Notes: generated by a model not told the origin, from the letters alone. A stretch of DNA of 64,000 nt from Gammaproteobacteria bacterium (GCA_016125505.1 WGLP01000014.1:17888-81887), one strand, 5' to 3'; numbered from the stretch's first letter, positions 41,224 to 51,283 are shown. A program made the numbers and translations.

Positions 41224-42110
41224 CTCTCGTTGATCACATGAAAATCTGGCAGGCGCATGTCGACACTGCCCTGGATACCTGGTTACCTAAACCGAACATC
41301 GAACCCTTTCGCCTGCACGAGGCCATGCGCTATTCGGTTTTCAATGGCGGCAAGCGTTTACGGCCTGTTCTGGTCTATGCCGCCGGGATGGCCATGGAAG
41401 TTCCGACTGCCTGGCTACACGCGCCCGCCTGCGCTATCGAGTGCATTCATGCCTACTCCCTGATCCACGACGATTTGCCGGCCATGGATGACGATGATCT
41501 GCGCCGTGGCAAACCCACCTGCCACCGCGCCTTCGATGAGGCCACCGCAATCCTGGCCGGCGATGCCCTACAGGCACTGGCCGTGCATATCCTGAGTCAC
41601 GGCCTGGATCGGCAGATCCCCGCCGAACAGCGCCTGGCGATGATTGATCTCTTGGCCGTGTCTTCCGGTTCGCGTGGCATGGCCGGTGGTCAGGCCCTGG
41701 ACCTGGGCGCAGTCGGTAAGACCCTCACCGAGGCAGAACTCGAAAACATGCACATCCACAAAACCGGGGCCCTCATTCGCAGCAGCGTACTGTTCGGCGT
41801 CTTGTGCAGCAACAACCCGCAGGAATCCGTGAAAAACCAGCTGGATCACTACGCCAAGTGCATCGGCCTGGCCTTTCAAATTCACGATGATGTGCTGGAT
41901 GAAACCGCAGATACCGCAACACTCGGCAAAACCCAGGGCGCGGATCGGGCCCGTAACAAGCCAACCTATCCCGCCATCATCGGCCTGGATGCCTCTATCA
42001 AACTGGCGCAGGAACTGGCCGACGAGGCCATCGACAGCCTCACTGAATTCAACGACAATGCCGCCCCCCTACGTGATCTGGCGCGTTACGTCATTGAACG
42101 TAGAAATTAA
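41220..42110 (+). CDS. ispA: Farnesyl diphosphate synthase (polyprenyl synthetase)
   Basis: Condenses DMAPP and IPP to farnesyl diphosphate. The 296-residue protein has the first aspartate-rich motif in LIHDDLPAMDDDDLRRGKPT and the second in GLAFQIHDDVLDETAD, plus GGKRLRPVLVYAAGMAM and HKTGALIRSSVLFG. The GTG at 41220 overlaps the xseB stop (GTGA); an ATG six codons later (41238) is the alternative. It lies between xseB and dxs, so isoprenoid synthesis is grouped here. Confidence 0.95.
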   Translation: MTLVDHMKIWQAHVDTALDTWLPKPNIEPFRLHEAMRYSVFNGGKRLRPVLVYAAGMAMEVPTAWLHAPACAIECIHAYSLIHDDLPAMDDDDLRRGKPTCHRAFDEATAILAGDALQALAVHILSHGLDRQIPAEQRLAMIDLLAVSSGSRGMAGGQALDLGAVGKTLTEAELENMHIHKTGALIRSSVLFGVLCSNNPQESVKNQLDHYAKCIGLAFQIHDDVLDETADTATLGKTQGADRARNKPTYPAIIGLDASIKLAQELADEAIDSLTEFNDNAAPLRDLARYVIERRN

Positions 42111-42194
42111 GGCGCGTCATCCCCAAATACTATATAGTTTGGTTGCGGATTCGCCACCTGCTACGAGCATGAACAGTTAACCCGGTTATTCCTA

Positions 42195-44087
42195 ATGTCC
42201 CAGGACCCAACGTATCCTCTACTGAGTTGTATCGATGATCCCACGCAATTGCGCGAGTTATCGCTCGAGCAGCTGGAGCAACTGGCCGCCGAACTGCGTC
42301 AGTTCGTGATCCAGAGCGTGAGCGATACCGGCGGACACCTGGCAGCCGGTTTGGGCACCGTCGAATTGACCATCGCACTCCATTACGTCTTCCACACACC
42401 CGAGGATCGCCTGGTCTGGGACGTCGGTCACCAGACCTACCCGCACAAAATTCTGACCGGCCGGCGCGAGCGCATGTCCACCATGCGCAAAAAAGACGGA
42501 CTGGCCGGTTTTCCAAAGCGCGACGAGAGTGAGTACGACACCTTCGGCGTAGGACACTCCAGCACCTCCATTAGCGCAGCACTCGGCATGGCCGTCGCCG
42601 CCAAACGCCAACAGGACGAACGCCAGGTGATCGCTGTCATCGGTGATGGCGCCATGACGGCGGGCATGGCCTTCGAGGCCCTGAATCACGCCGGTGACCT
42701 GGACGCGAATTTGCTGGTCATCCTGAACGATAACGACATGTCGATCTCACCCAATGTCGGTGCACTCTCCAACCACCTGGCGCGCATCCTGTCCGGTCGT
42801 TTTTACAACTCCATGCGCGAAGGCAGCCGCAAGGTCCTGAGCGTCATGCCAAGCATGTGGGAGCTGGCCAAACGTACCGAGGAGCACATGAAAGGGATGT
42901 TTGTCCCCGGCACGCTGTTTGAAGAACTCGGGTTTAATTACATCGGCCCGATTGATGGCCACGACATCAATACCCTGATCAAAACCCTGCGCAATCTGCA
43001 GAAGCAAAAGGGACCGCGTTTCCTGCATGTGGTGACGCGCAAAGGTAAAGGATTCCAACCGGCGGAAGACAATCCTCTCGCCTATCACGGTGTCGGCAAG
43101 TTTCATCCGGAATCCGGCAAACTGGAAAAGAAGGCGCCTACGGGACCGACCTACACCAAGGTCTTCAGTGACTGGCTGGTAGACATGGCACATGCGGAAG
43201 AGCGGCTCATCGGGGTCACACCCGCGATGTGCGAAGGTTCCGGCCTGGTGGAATTCGCCAAGGCATTTCCAGATCGTTATTTCGATGTCGGCATCGCCGA
43301 ACAACACGCGGTGACCTTCGCAGCCGGGCTCGCCTGCGAGCAATTCAAACCGGTGGTCGCCATCTACTCCACCTTTTTACAGCGCGCCTACGACCAACTT
43401 ATCCATGACGTGGCGTTACAAAATCTCCCGGTCCTGTTTGCTATCGACCGTGCCGGCATTGTCGGCCCCGACGGCCCGACCCACGCCGGTACCTTTGACC
43501 TCAGTTACCTGCGTTGCATTCCCAACATGCTGGTCATGGCCCCGGCCGATGAAAATGAATGCCGGCAGATGCTCAGCACCGGTTTTCGTCACGACGGCCC
43601 CGCCGCCGTGCGTTATCCCCGCGGACAAGGTCCGGGGGCGGCTATCACGCCCGAATTAATCACTCTCCCCATCGGCAAGGCGGAAGTGCGCCGCCGCGGC
43701 GAACACGTTGCCATCCTGGCCTTTGGCTGCATGGTGGCCGAGGCGGAGAAGGCCGCTGATGCCCTCAACGCCACCGTTGTGAACATGCGTTTTGTCAAAC
43801 CGCTGGATGAAGCCCTGTTGCAGGAGATGGCCCGACATCACGATTTGCTCGTCACGATCGAGGACAACGCCGTCCTGGGCGGCGCCGGCAGCGCCGTCAA
43901 CGAGTTCCTGGCACAGGCTAATCTTGCCACGCCGGTGATTAACCTGGGTTTACCGGACAGCTTCCTCCCCCATGGCGAACGTGAGGCCATCCTGGCTGAC
44001 GTGGGCCTGTCCGCAGATGGTATAATTCGTCAGGTGGACGCCTTCATGCAGCACCTCCCGCACACCAAGCATGCCACACACGCGTAA
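42195..44087 (+). CDS. dxs: 1-deoxy-D-xylulose-5-phosphate synthase
   Basis: Thiamine-diphosphate enzyme for the first step of the MEP isoprenoid pathway. The 630-residue protein has [20 protein letters not shown], the TPP motif [20 protein letters not shown] with [16 protein letters not shown], the catalytic Glu in [14 protein letters not shown], and [19 protein letters not shown]. It follows ispA by 84 bases. Confidence 0.97.
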   Translation: MSQDPTYPLLSCIDDPTQLRELSLEQLEQLAAELRQFVIQSVSDTGGHLAAGLGTVELTIALHYVFHTPEDRLVWDVGHQTYPHKILTGRRERMSTMRKKDGLAGFPKRDESEYDTFGVGHSSTSISAALGMAVAAKRQQDERQVIAVIGDGAMTAGMAFEALNHAGDLDANLLVILNDNDMSISPNVGALSNHLARILSGRFYNSMREGSRKVLSVMPSMWELAKRTEEHMKGMFVPGTLFEELGFNYIGPIDGHDINTLIKTLRNLQKQKGPRFLHVVTRKGKGFQPAEDNPLAYHGVGKFHPESGKLEKKAPTGPTYTKVFSDWLVDMAHAEERLIGVTPAMCEGSGLVEFAKAFPDRYFDVGIAEQHAVTFAAGLACEQFKPVVAIYSTFLQRAYDQLIHDVALQNLPVLFAIDRAGIVGPDGPTHAGTFDLSYLRCIPNMLVMAPADENECRQMLSTGFRHDGPAAVRYPRGQGPGAAITPELITLPIGKAEVRRRGEHVAILAFGCMVAEAEKAADALNATVVNMRFVKPLDEALLQEMARHHDLLVTIEDNAVLGGAGSAVNEFLAQANLATPVINLGLPDSFLPHGEREAILADVGLSADGIIRQVDAFMQHLPHTKHATHA

Positions 44088-44112
44088 AATCCGAGTATAA
44101 TAGTAGGAAAAT

Positions 44113-44496
44113 ATGTCAGGCCGTTTTAAGATGAAAATCGTGACGGATTTTGCCGCCGCGCATTTGCTCCGGGGTTATCCCGGGCCGTGTAGCCGGCTGC
44201 ATGGTCACAACTGGAAGATCGAGGTCGAGGTCAGTGCGACTCGCCTGGACGAGATAGGTATGGGTATGGATTTTCGCGATATCAAAACCGCGACCAAGGA
44301 AGTGATCGATCAAATGGATCACCGCCATCTGAATGAGTTGCCGCCCTTCGACGAGATCAACCCGACCGCCGAAAACATCGCGGCCCATATTTATCAACAA
44401 CTGGCCAAAAAAGTGAACGACGATCGTGTCAGTGTTCACACCGTGACCGTCTGGGAAACCGAACGTGCCTGTGTGAGCTACACCGAGGAAAAGTAG
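44113..44496 (+). CDS. queD: 6-carboxy-5,6,7,8-tetrahydropterin synthase
   Basis: Converts dihydroneopterin triphosphate to 6-carboxytetrahydropterin, an early step towards preQ0 and queuosine. The 127-residue protein has the zinc and catalytic residues FAAAHLL...[39 protein letters not shown] (given here in part), and the Glu of [12 protein letters not shown]. The ribosome site AGGAAA precedes the ATG. The next gene, folE2, is one base away and makes the substrate of QueD, so the pair is a coherent unit. Confidence 0.94.
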   Translation: MSGRFKMKIVTDFAAAHLLRGYPGPCSRLHGHNWKIEVEVSATRLDEIGMGMDFRDIKTATKEVIDQMDHRHLNELPPFDEINPTAENIAAHIYQQLAKKVNDDRVSVHTVTVWETERACVSYTEEK

Positions 44497-44497
44497 T

Positions 44498-45298
44498 ATG
44501 AGCAATCATTGTGTAACTGAAGTCATCGAAGACGTCCAGAGTCGTAAGGACACCCGCAATATTCCCATCAACAAGGTGGGCATCAAGGACATCCGCCACC
44601 CCGTACGCGTGCGCGATCGCTCCGTGGGTGAACAGCACACCATCGCCACGTTCAACATGTACGTCAACCTGCCGCACAATTTCAAGGGTACGCACATGTC
44701 ACGTTTCGTGGAGATCCTGCACCAGCATGAGCGCGAGATTTCCGTCAAATCCTTCAAAGAGATGCTGGCGGAAATGACTGAGCGGCTGGAGGCGCAGTCC
44801 GGACATATCGAGATGCGCTTCCCCTACTTCGTCTCCAAAAAGGCACCTGTCTCCGGCGTGGAAAGCCTCATGGACTATGAAGTCACCTTCATCGGTGAGA
44901 TCCACGACGGTCAGCCGCAATTGATGGTGAAGGTGGTCGTCCCGGTGACCAGCCTGTGCCCATGCTCCAAAAAGATCTCCGACTATGGCGCACATAATCA
45001 GCGTTCGCATGTCACCGTGACGGCACGCATCGAAGAGTTTGTCTGGATTGAAGAACTCATCGACATCGTCGAGAAAGAGGCCTCGTGCGAACTGTTTGGC
45101 CTGTTAAAACGCCCGGACGAGAAATACGTCACCGAACGCGCCTACGATAATCCGAAATTCGTCGAGGACATGGTGCGCGACGTCGCGGCCAGACTCAATA
45201 GCGAGGAACGCATCAGTTACTATGTTGTGGAATCGGAAAACTTCGAATCGATTCACAATCACTCCGCCTACGCCCTGATCGAAAAACATAAGTATTAA
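44498..45298 (+). CDS. folE2: GTP cyclohydrolase I type 2 (FolE2)
   Basis: Makes dihydroneopterin triphosphate from GTP for folate and queuosine. It is the type IB enzyme, which does not strictly need zinc. The 266-residue protein has [30 protein letters not shown], the active Cys block [20 protein letters not shown], and the C-terminal [13 protein letters not shown]. It is directly after queD. In other bacteria folE2 is often zinc-regulated, but no Zur-like box was seen, and the gene seems to share the queD transcript. Confidence 0.95.
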   Translation: MSNHCVTEVIEDVQSRKDTRNIPINKVGIKDIRHPVRVRDRSVGEQHTIATFNMYVNLPHNFKGTHMSRFVEILHQHEREISVKSFKEMLAEMTERLEAQSGHIEMRFPYFVSKKAPVSGVESLMDYEVTFIGEIHDGQPQLMVKVVVPVTSLCPCSKKISDYGAHNQRSHVTVTARIEEFVWIEELIDIVEKEASCELFGLLKRPDEKYVTERAYDNPKFVEDMVRDVAARLNSEERISYYVVESENFESIHNHSAYALIEKHKY

Positions 45299-45327
45299 TC
45301 GGTAATCAGCTTTCCTCAGTCATCTGG

Positions 45328-45366
45328 ATCACTCCTGAGTGCCGCCATCGGCACATCAGGAGTGAT
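45328..45366 (+). terminator. Long hairpin after folE2
   Basis: A 17-bp stem with one bulged A (ATCACTCCTGA + GTGCCG pairing CGGCAC + TCAGGAGTGAT; loop CCAT) begins 30 bases after the folE2 stop. No T run follows, so it may stabilise the 3' end rather than act as a simple intrinsic terminator. Confidence 0.6.
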
Positions 45367-45509
45367 TCTGTCACCCCGCCACACCGCGACAATATGTCGC
45401 ATTTACGTGCCACAGACTTCGGGCATACTGCTCCGTTTAGCGCTGTGCAGCAGGGTAACGGATACGTGCCTCCATTTTATGCCTTACACAGTCGGGACAA
45501 CGACTGGGA

Positions 45510-46196
45510 ATGTCTGAATCGCATTCGTGTCGTGCGACACAAGGCCGCGACGTTATCTCTGCCGGATTAACCCCGATGCAATCCCACGTGTGGTTGCTCG
45601 CCGCCTCTATTGCCGTCGTCCTGCATGCGGCCGTCTGGTTTGCGTTCGTGCATTCACCCGCAACTGTTACCTCAGAATACATGCAATTCAGTGTCGTGGA
45701 TGCCCGCATCATGACGGCACCATCCAAGCCTGTCGGGCAAGCTGTCCCACCCAAACGTAAACCCCAGGCGGCACACGTTCCACGCAGGCATTCGCAACGA
45801 ATTTCGAAACCGCCCGAAATAATAAAGCAAGCCGATTCGACGCCTGTATCGCTACCGACTACCCCCCAAACAACTCGTGTTGAGGCAAATACACCCCCTG
45901 AGCCCTATACCGAACCCAAATACGGCGCCGCCTATCTGCATAATCCTCCGCCCGTCTACCCGATAATGGCACGCCGGCTCGGTATCAGCGGCCACGTCCT
46001 GGTGCGCGCCGAAGTTACGACCGATGGTCACTGCCGGGACGCGCATATCATCAAAAGCAGCGGGTACAGGATCCTCGATAACACGGCATTGGCCGCCGTG
46101 AAGAAATGGCGCTTTATTCCCGCTACCCGCGGTAGCGAACCCGTGACGGCGACCGTCGATATCCCCCTGAATTTCACTTTGCGAGGAGAAAGCTGA
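45510..46196 (+). CDS. tonB: TonB family energy-transducing protein
   Basis: Spans the periplasm and carries energy from ExbBD to outer-membrane receptors. The 228-residue protein has one N-terminal membrane anchor (about 27-45, VWLLAASIAVVLHAAVWFAF), a Pro/Thr-rich linker with Lys/Arg (about 70-135), and the C-terminal TonB domain: NPPPVYPIMARRLGISGHVLV, then AALAAVKKWRFIPATR-like. A shorter start at codon 23 (45576) would place the anchor at the N-terminus. The stop overlaps the exbB ATG by one base, giving a tonB-exbB-exbD operon. Confidence 0.92.
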   Translation: MSESHSCRATQGRDVISAGLTPMQSHVWLLAASIAVVLHAAVWFAFVHSPATVTSEYMQFSVVDARIMTAPSKPVGQAVPPKRKPQAAHVPRRHSQRISKPPEIIKQADSTPVSLPTTPQTTRVEANTPPEPYTEPKYGAAYLHNPPPVYPIMARRLGISGHVLVRAEVTTDGHCRDAHIIKSSGYRILDNTALAAVKKWRFIPATRGSEPVTATVDIPLNFTLRGES

Positions 46197-46852
46197 TGTT
46201 TAATGATGCCACGCCCATTGCCGTCACTGCCGTATTGTGGATGCTGCTGTTGTTTTCGGTAATGTCATGGAGTGTGATCCTGGCCAAGGCCTGGCTGCTT
46301 TGGCGCACACGGCGCCGTGACCGTGCCTTTGCCAGTGCCTTCTGGCAGGAGCAAGAACTTCATAGCGGGTGCGCGCAGGCGGAGGGTCGAGTGTCACCAC
46401 TGGCACGTTTATGCAGTGCGGCCGCCAAGACCATGCGTGAATGCGATCAGGGGATTGTCGATCTGCGCCATAGCGGCGATCGTAAAGATCTGCTGGAGCG
46501 CACACTACGCCAACAGGTACAGAAGGAACAGATGTCGCAGGAGCGCGGCCTCACCCTGCTCGCCAGTATCGGGTCGATTTCACCCTTCGTGGGTTTGTTC
46601 GGTACGGTATGGGGCATCATGCATGCCCTGCAATCCATTGCCGACAGTGGTTCAGCAGGTTTGAATGTGGTGGCCGGTCCTGTGGGTGAAGCCCTCATTG
46701 CTACCGCATTGGGGATTGCTACCGCGGTACCGGCGGTACTGGCCTACAACTTCTTTTTACGCCAGGTTCGCGTCGCCGTGGCTGAACTGGAAAATTTCGC
46801 CACGGACTTCATGCACCTGTCATTCAGGCTCGACCATGCGGGAGGAGTGTGA
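46196..46852 (+). CDS. exbB: TonB-system energiser ExbB (MotA/TolQ/ExbB family)
   Basis: Proton-channel subunit of the TonB system. The 218-residue protein has membrane helices at about 10-30, 120-145 and 160-185, with the family motif LTLLASIGSISPFVGLFGTV, WGIMHALQSIA and GEALIATALGIATAVPAVLAYN. It lies between tonB and exbD with overlapping stops and starts, which favours ExbB over TolQ. Confidence 0.93.
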   Translation: MFNDATPIAVTAVLWMLLLFSVMSWSVILAKAWLLWRTRRRDRAFASAFWQEQELHSGCAQAEGRVSPLARLCSAAAKTMRECDQGIVDLRHSGDRKDLLERTLRQQVQKEQMSQERGLTLLASIGSISPFVGLFGTVWGIMHALQSIADSGSAGLNVVAGPVGEALIATALGIATAVPAVLAYNFFLRQVRVAVAELENFATDFMHLSFRLDHAGGV

Positions 46853-47253
46853 TGGCCTTTAATTCATCATCCGACCAACAAGCGATGAGCGAAATCAATG
46901 TCACGCCCCTGGTCGATGTCATGCTGGTCCTGTTGGTAATCTTTATCGTTACCGCACCATTGTTGATGCAATCGGTCCAGGTCAAGTTGCCCAAAACTGT
47001 TGCTGTCACTCCGCTCAAGAAAAATGAACAGATCAAACTGACGATCGATGCCTTCGGAAAATACTACATCGACGAGCAGCCGATACCCGCGGATTCGTTA
47101 GCACAGGAACTCGAACGTCGAAAGACGGCAGGTTTGACCAATGTCCAAATCGACGCGGACGAAGCCGTACCCTACGGCCGTGTGGCGCAGGCCCTGGCCG
47201 TGATCAATCACACCGGCATTCACCAGTTGGCGTTTGTCACTGTCCTGCCCTGA
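46852..47253 (+). CDS. exbD: TonB-system protein ExbD
   Basis: Partner of ExbB; the proton-carrying Asp lies in the single membrane helix. The 133-residue protein has MSEINVTPLVDVMLVLLVIF with that Asp, then the periplasmic domain with VKLPKTVAVTPL and VQIDADEAVPYGRVAQALAV. The ATG at 46852 is taken because GGAGGAG lies just upstream; a GTG one codon earlier is possible. It converges on the next gene with three bases between the stops. No TonB-dependent receptor gene is in the window. Confidence 0.93.
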   Translation: MAFNSSSDQQAMSEINVTPLVDVMLVLLVIFIVTAPLLMQSVQVKLPKTVAVTPLKKNEQIKLTIDAFGKYYIDEQPIPADSLAQELERRKTAGLTNVQIDADEAVPYGRVAQALAVINHTGIHQLAFVTVLP

Positions 47254-47256
47254 TGT

Positions 47257-47655
47257 CTAGGGCACACGGATCTCGTAATGTGGCCCCTTGGACTTGCGCA
47301 TGTCGATGCGCACGCGCTGCTTGCTCCAGCCGTGTTTCTTGTCATGGGCCTCGATGAACAGGATATTCGTACCTTTAGGGATCAGGACATCGGCCAGTGT
47401 CCGGGTAAACGGTTGTTCTTCCGGATGCGGATGCCAGAGTTTGCGATCACCTATCACATTCCCTTTTTGATCCACGATGCGCCAGTCATCGGCATAATGA
47501 TCCCAGCCGGTATCGTCGTGCTTCAAGGTGACGTGGAAGGTCCAGCGATTGGCGCTGGGTTCGATCATTACGTTGACAATTTCCACCTGACCCGCTGCAG
47601 CGATTCGCGCAAAGACCAGGCTCAGGAATAAAACCAAACCAATGCGTTGATACAT
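47257..47655 (-). CDS. Exported protein of unknown function
   Basis: A 132-residue protein with a signal peptide (1-21, ending IAAAG or just before). The mature part looks like a compact beta-sandwich: VEIVNVMIEPSANRWTFHVT, LKHDDTGWDHYADDWRIVDQ, IGDRKLWHPHPEEQPFTRTL, FIEAHDKKHGWSKQRVRID. It is rich in His and Trp, with HPHPEE and DTGWDHYADDW as the most marked motifs, and has no cysteine. The function is not known to me. It is 17 bases upstream of pgpA on the same strand and could be its first cotranscribed gene. Confidence 0.8.
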   Translation of the reverse strand: MYQRIGLVLFLSLVFARIAAAGQVEIVNVMIEPSANRWTFHVTLKHDDTGWDHYADDWRIVDQKGNVIGDRKLWHPHPEEQPFTRTLADVLIPKGTNILFIEAHDKKHGWSKQRVRIDMRKSKGPHYEIRVP

Positions 47656-47672
47656 ACTATTTCCCCTTGGTT

Positions 47673-48152
47673 TTATGGAAAGACTCTAAGATAGATTTGC
47701 AGGATCAGCATGGCATACACGCCTGCGATCACGTCGTCGAGCATAACACCCAGACCGCCGTGCAACCGTGAATCGATCACGGAAATCGGCCAGGGTTTGA
47801 GAATATCGAAGACGCGAAACAGGCAGAAGCCCACTATCACCGTCAGCAGGCTGACCGGCGCAAACAACATGGTGATAAAAAAACCCGCGAACTCATCCCA
47901 GACGATACCCGCATGATCGTGCACGCCCAGTGCCTTACTGGTCCGCCCGCACAAATACACACCCAGCACAACGCTGAGCAACGTCGCGAGCAAATAGACC
48001 AGCGGTGTCAGCTGGCTAAGCAGTAGATAAAACGGAATCGCCGCCAGCGTTCCGGCGGTCCCCGGTGCATAAGGTGAAAGACCACTGCCGAAACCGAAAC
48101 TGAGCAGGTGTCCCGGATCGCGCAGGAGTCGTTTGGGAATGGGTGCAGTCAC
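47673..48152 (-). CDS. pgpA: Phosphatidylglycerophosphatase A
   Basis: Removes the phosphate from phosphatidylglycerophosphate to give phosphatidylglycerol. The 159-residue membrane protein has FGFGSGLSPYAPGTAGTLAA, the active-site HDHAGIVWDEFAGFFITM, and FDILKPWPISVIDSRLHGG with the following VMLDDVIAGVYA. The start overlaps the thiL stop by four bases. Confidence 0.95.
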   Translation of the reverse strand: MTAPIPKRLLRDPGHLLSFGFGSGLSPYAPGTAGTLAAIPFYLLLSQLTPLVYLLATLLSVVLGVYLCGRTSKALGVHDHAGIVWDEFAGFFITMLFAPVSLLTVIVGFCLFRVFDILKPWPISVIDSRLHGGLGVMLDDVIAGVYAMLILQIYLRVFP

Positions 48153-49123
48153 GCCCCACCGAAATGATCGTAGCCGCGGATCACCACCGGCGTATGCTGC
48201 TCATCATCAACGCAGAACATGCCGGCCTCGCGAATGATTTTACCAACGCGGGTAATCGGGCAATTTTCCCGCAGGCTGATTGCCATGACCTGATCATGCT
48301 GACTAGCAGGTGCCGTAAAACACAGCTCATAGTCATCACCGCCGTATAACTGCCAGTCCTGTAGCTGCGCTTCCTCGCATAACAGCGCGTTCAGCGCAGT
48401 AGAGCGCGGCAAGGCGGTCAGCAACAGTTCAGCCCCCACACCACTCGCCTCGAGTATGTGTCCAAGGTCAGCCGCCAGGCCATCGGAGACGTCGATGCAG
48501 GATGTGGCGATGCCCCGCAGCGCCTGACCGATGCTGATACGCGGCATCGGGTGGTTTAAACGTTGCAGCAAGCGTTCGCTGGTATTGGCATCCGCACTCA
48601 ATTTGTTCTGGCATAACATCAACGCCGCTGCCGCATCCCCCAGCGTGCCGGTGACATAGATATTGTCTTCCACGCGTGCGCCACGCCGTTTCAGACTCTG
48701 GCCGGTAGGTACCGTGCCGGCAATCTGAATCGTAATACTCAAGGGACCGCGCGTGGTGTCGCCGCCAACGAGACTGAGTTGGTATTGCTGAGCCAGAGAA
48801 GACAACCCTTCGGTAAACGCCTCCAGCCAGTCATGATTGGCCTCCGGCAGACTCATGGCCAGTGTGAACCATTTGGGCACGCCGCCCATGGCGGCGATGT
48901 CGCTCAGGTTCACAGCCAGTGCCTTGTAGCCAATATCGAAGGCGCTGGTTTGTTGCGGGAAGTGAACGCCGATGTTCAGTGTATCGACGGAGATCAGGAG
49001 TTGTTCGTCGCTGCGAGTATTGATCACAGCAGCGTCATCACCGATCCCGACTGTGACGAGGTCGGTGTTGATTTGCCGGCTGGCAAAAAATTCTTTAATG
49101 ATGTCGAACTCGGATAGCGGCAT
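48149..49123 (-). CDS. thiL: Thiamine-monophosphate kinase
   Basis: Phosphorylates thiamine monophosphate to the active diphosphate. The 324-residue protein starts MPLSEFDIIKEFFASRQ and has GIGDDAAVINTRSDEQLLIS, the Mg-binding LVGGDTTRGPLSITIQ and CIDVSDGLAADLGHILEAS. It lies between nusB and pgpA in the usual order. The cofactor made is used by Dxs at 42195. Confidence 0.96.
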   Translation of the reverse strand: MPLSEFDIIKEFFASRQINTDLVTVGIGDDAAVINTRSDEQLLISVDTLNIGVHFPQQTSAFDIGYKALAVNLSDIAAMGGVPKWFTLAMSLPEANHDWLEAFTEGLSSLAQQYQLSLVGGDTTRGPLSITIQIAGTVPTGQSLKRRGARVEDNIYVTGTLGDAAAALMLCQNKLSADANTSERLLQRLNHPMPRISIGQALRGIATSCIDVSDGLAADLGHILEASGVGAELLLTALPRSTALNALLCEEAQLQDWQLYGGDDYELCFTAPASQHDQVMAISLRENCPITRVGKIIREAGMFCVDDEQHTPVVIRGYDHFGGA

Positions 49124-49124
49124 A

Positions 49125-49571
49125 TCAGTCCTTTTGTTTGCCCCGGCTACGCACTTCCGACGCGCGTATGGTGGTTGCGAGTTTATCGAGGATACCGTTG
49201 ACGAATTTGTGTCCCGCTTCAGCGCCGAACGTCTTTGCGAGTTCGATCGCCTCGTTGATTACCACGCGATAGGGGATATCCAGACGCTGCTGTAATTCAT
49301 ACGCGGCCAGACGCAGAATCGCCAATTCTATCGGATCGATTTCCTTTAGCGGCCGCGACAGATGCGGCGTCAGGGCCTGATCGATCGCCTGGAGATGGCC
49401 AGGCACACCCAGCAACAAGAGTTGAAAATATTCCATATCAACGTTGCCCAGATCTGTTCGTTGCTTATAACTGTTGAGAATGTCCATCGGGGCATTCTCC
49501 GACATTTGCCATTCATACAATCCCTGCATAGCCAAACGTCGGGCACGAGAACGTGCTTTGCTCATGACCAT
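49125..49571 (-). CDS. nusB: Transcription antitermination factor NusB
   Basis: Binds boxA RNA with NusE for rRNA antitermination. The 148-residue protein has SKARSRARRLAMQGLYEWQM, IDPIELAILRLAAYELQ, and INEAIELAKTFGAEAGHKFV with NGILDKLA. Two ATGs (49571 and 49565) are possible; the ribosome site AGG serves either. It follows ribH, as in most gammaproteobacteria. Confidence 0.96.
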   Translation of the reverse strand: MVMSKARSRARRLAMQGLYEWQMSENAPMDILNSYKQRTDLGNVDMEYFQLLLLGVPGHLQAIDQALTPHLSRPLKEIDPIELAILRLAAYELQQRLDIPYRVVINEAIELAKTFGAEAGHKFVNGILDKLATTIRASEVRSRGKQKD

Positions 49572-49625
49572 CTACCTTTTAAAGAACGAAATTGGCGAAC
49601 GATATCGTTCGCCGAAAATCCAGCC

Positions 49626-50099
49626 TTACTTGAATTCGCGCAGCAAATTCACCATTTCCAACACCGACAGCGTCGCTTCGACGCCCTTGTTACCGGCCTT
49701 GGTGCCGGCACGTTCGATAGCCTGTTCGATGGAATCCACGGTGAGCACACCGAAGGCAACGGGGATCTTGTTTTGCATCATCACTTGCGAAAGGCCCTTC
49801 ACGCATTCGTTCGCGACATATTCGAAATGCGGCGTCCCGCCACGAATGACGCAACCCAGCGCGATGATCGCATCGTATTTACCGGAGTCCGCCATGGCCT
49901 TCACGACCAAGGGCAATTCGAATGCGCCCGGGCATCTGACAATTTCCAGATCCGCATCCGCCGCGCCGTGGCGCCGTAAGGTGTCGACGGCACCATCCAG
50001 CAAACGCTCGGTAATAAAATCGTTAAACCGCGCAACCACCAGGCCGAACTTGCTGTTGCGGCAAACCAGATCGCCTTCGTAAGTTTTTGGATGACTCAT
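49626..50099 (-). CDS. ribH: 6,7-dimethyl-8-ribityllumazine synthase
   Basis: Penultimate enzyme of riboflavin synthesis. The 157-residue protein has [39 protein letters not shown], and the catalytic His in [18 protein letters not shown]. The gap to ribBX is 30 bases. Confidence 0.97.
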   Translation of the reverse strand: MSHPKTYEGDLVCRNSKFGLVVARFNDFITERLLDGAVDTLRRHGAADADLEIVRCPGAFELPLVVKAMADSGKYDAIIALGCVIRGGTPHFEYVANECVKGLSQVMMQNKIPVAFGVLTVDSIEQAIERAGTKAGNKGVEATLSVLEMVNLLREFK

Positions 50100-50129
50100 A
50101 ATCTGAAACCTTTATTTATTTAAAAATTG

Positions 50130-51236
50130 CTATTGAACGTATTCCACTACTTCCAGGTCGAAACCGGAAAGCGCGTGCATCCGCTTCGGTGCACTCAGTA
50201 CCCGCATCTTGCGCACACCCAGATCGGTGAGGATCTGTGCGCCAATGCCAAAGGTACGCAGATCCTGGCCGCGTTCATGACGTGGCAGGTCTTCACCGGC
50301 ATCTTCCGCGGCATAGTTTTTCAGATGCTGGATAAGCTGCTCACTGTCTTCAGGCAGACGCAAAACCACCACGACACCCTGCCCTTCCTGCTCGATACGA
50401 CGCATGGCGTCTTCCAGGGGCCAGCCGCAGTCGCCACGTGTACTCCCGAAACTGTCGCACAAACCGTTTTCGACATGCACGCGCACCAGCGCCGGCTCGG
50501 TCCGCCGCAGATCACCTTTGACCAACGCGAAATGCACGCGGCCATCGATCACATTGCGGTAGGTATGCAAACGAAAATGGCCGTGGCGGGTCGGCATATC
50601 GCACTCGGTAACCCGTTCGATGGATTTTTCGTAATGCATGCGATAGTGAATCAGATCCGCGACCGTGCCAATCTTGATGTTGTGCCTCTGGGCAAACACC
50701 TCCAGATCCGGACGCCGCGCCATCGTACCGTCTTCATTCAGGATCTCAACGATCGCGGCCGCCGGTTCATAACCGGCCATGCGTGCCAGGTCACAGCCGG
50801 CTTCGGTGTGGCCCGCGCGCGTTAACACACCGCCCGGCTGCGCCATGAGCGGGAAGATATGTCCGGGTTGCACCAGGTCCGACGGCTTCGCGTCTTTCGC
50901 CACCGCCTTCTGGATCGTTACCGCACGATCCGCCGCGGAGATACCGGTAGTCACGCCCTCCGCCGCCTCAATGGAAACCGTGAAGTTGGTGCTATGGCGA
51001 TCGTTGGTGGAACTGACCATCAATGGCAAACGCAGACGCTCACAGCGTTCCTTGACCATGGTCAGGCAGATCAAACCGCGACCGTACATTGCCATGAAGT
51101 TCACTGCCGCCGGCGTTACTTTCTCCGCCGCCATGATCAGATCGCCTTCGTTCTCGCGATCTTCGTCATCCATGAGGATCACCATCTTGCCCTGGCGAAT
51201 ATCCTCAATGATCTCTTCCACTGTATTTAGCTGCAT
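50130..51236 (-). CDS. ribBX: 3,4-dihydroxy-2-butanone-4-phosphate synthase with degenerate RibA domain (RibBX)
   Basis: The N-terminal RibB domain (about 1-200) makes the four-carbon precursor of lumazine and is intact: [59 protein letters not shown]. The C-terminal part (about 215-368) is related to GTP cyclohydrolase II but has lost its zinc site. The usual Cys triad of the RVHSEC...RCDCG block reads N257, G268 and only C270 here, and the following catalytic RQEGRGIGL block is replaced. It therefore fits the RibBX variant described in Proteobacteria; a real RibA is expected elsewhere. The ATG at 51236 matches the family; 51275 would add 13 residues. Confidence 0.92.
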   Translation of the reverse strand: MQLNTVEEIIEDIRQGKMVILMDDEDRENEGDLIMAAEKVTPAAVNFMAMYGRGLICLTMVKERCERLRLPLMVSSTNDRHSTNFTVSIEAAEGVTTGISAADRAVTIQKAVAKDAKPSDLVQPGHIFPLMAQPGGVLTRAGHTEAGCDLARMAGYEPAAAIVEILNEDGTMARRPDLEVFAQRHNIKIGTVADLIHYRMHYEKSIERVTECDMPTRHGHFRLHTYRNVIDGRVHFALVKGDLRRTEPALVRVHVENGLCDSFGSTRGDCGWPLEDAMRRIEQEGQGVVVVLRLPEDSEQLIQHLKNYAAEDAGEDLPRHERGQDLRTFGIGAQILTDLGVRKMRVLSAPKRMHALSGFDLEVVEYVQ

Positions 51237-51283
51237 TGTCGCGACTGCTCTTTCTTTACGTTGTGTCTCTTGCATAGTGAATA

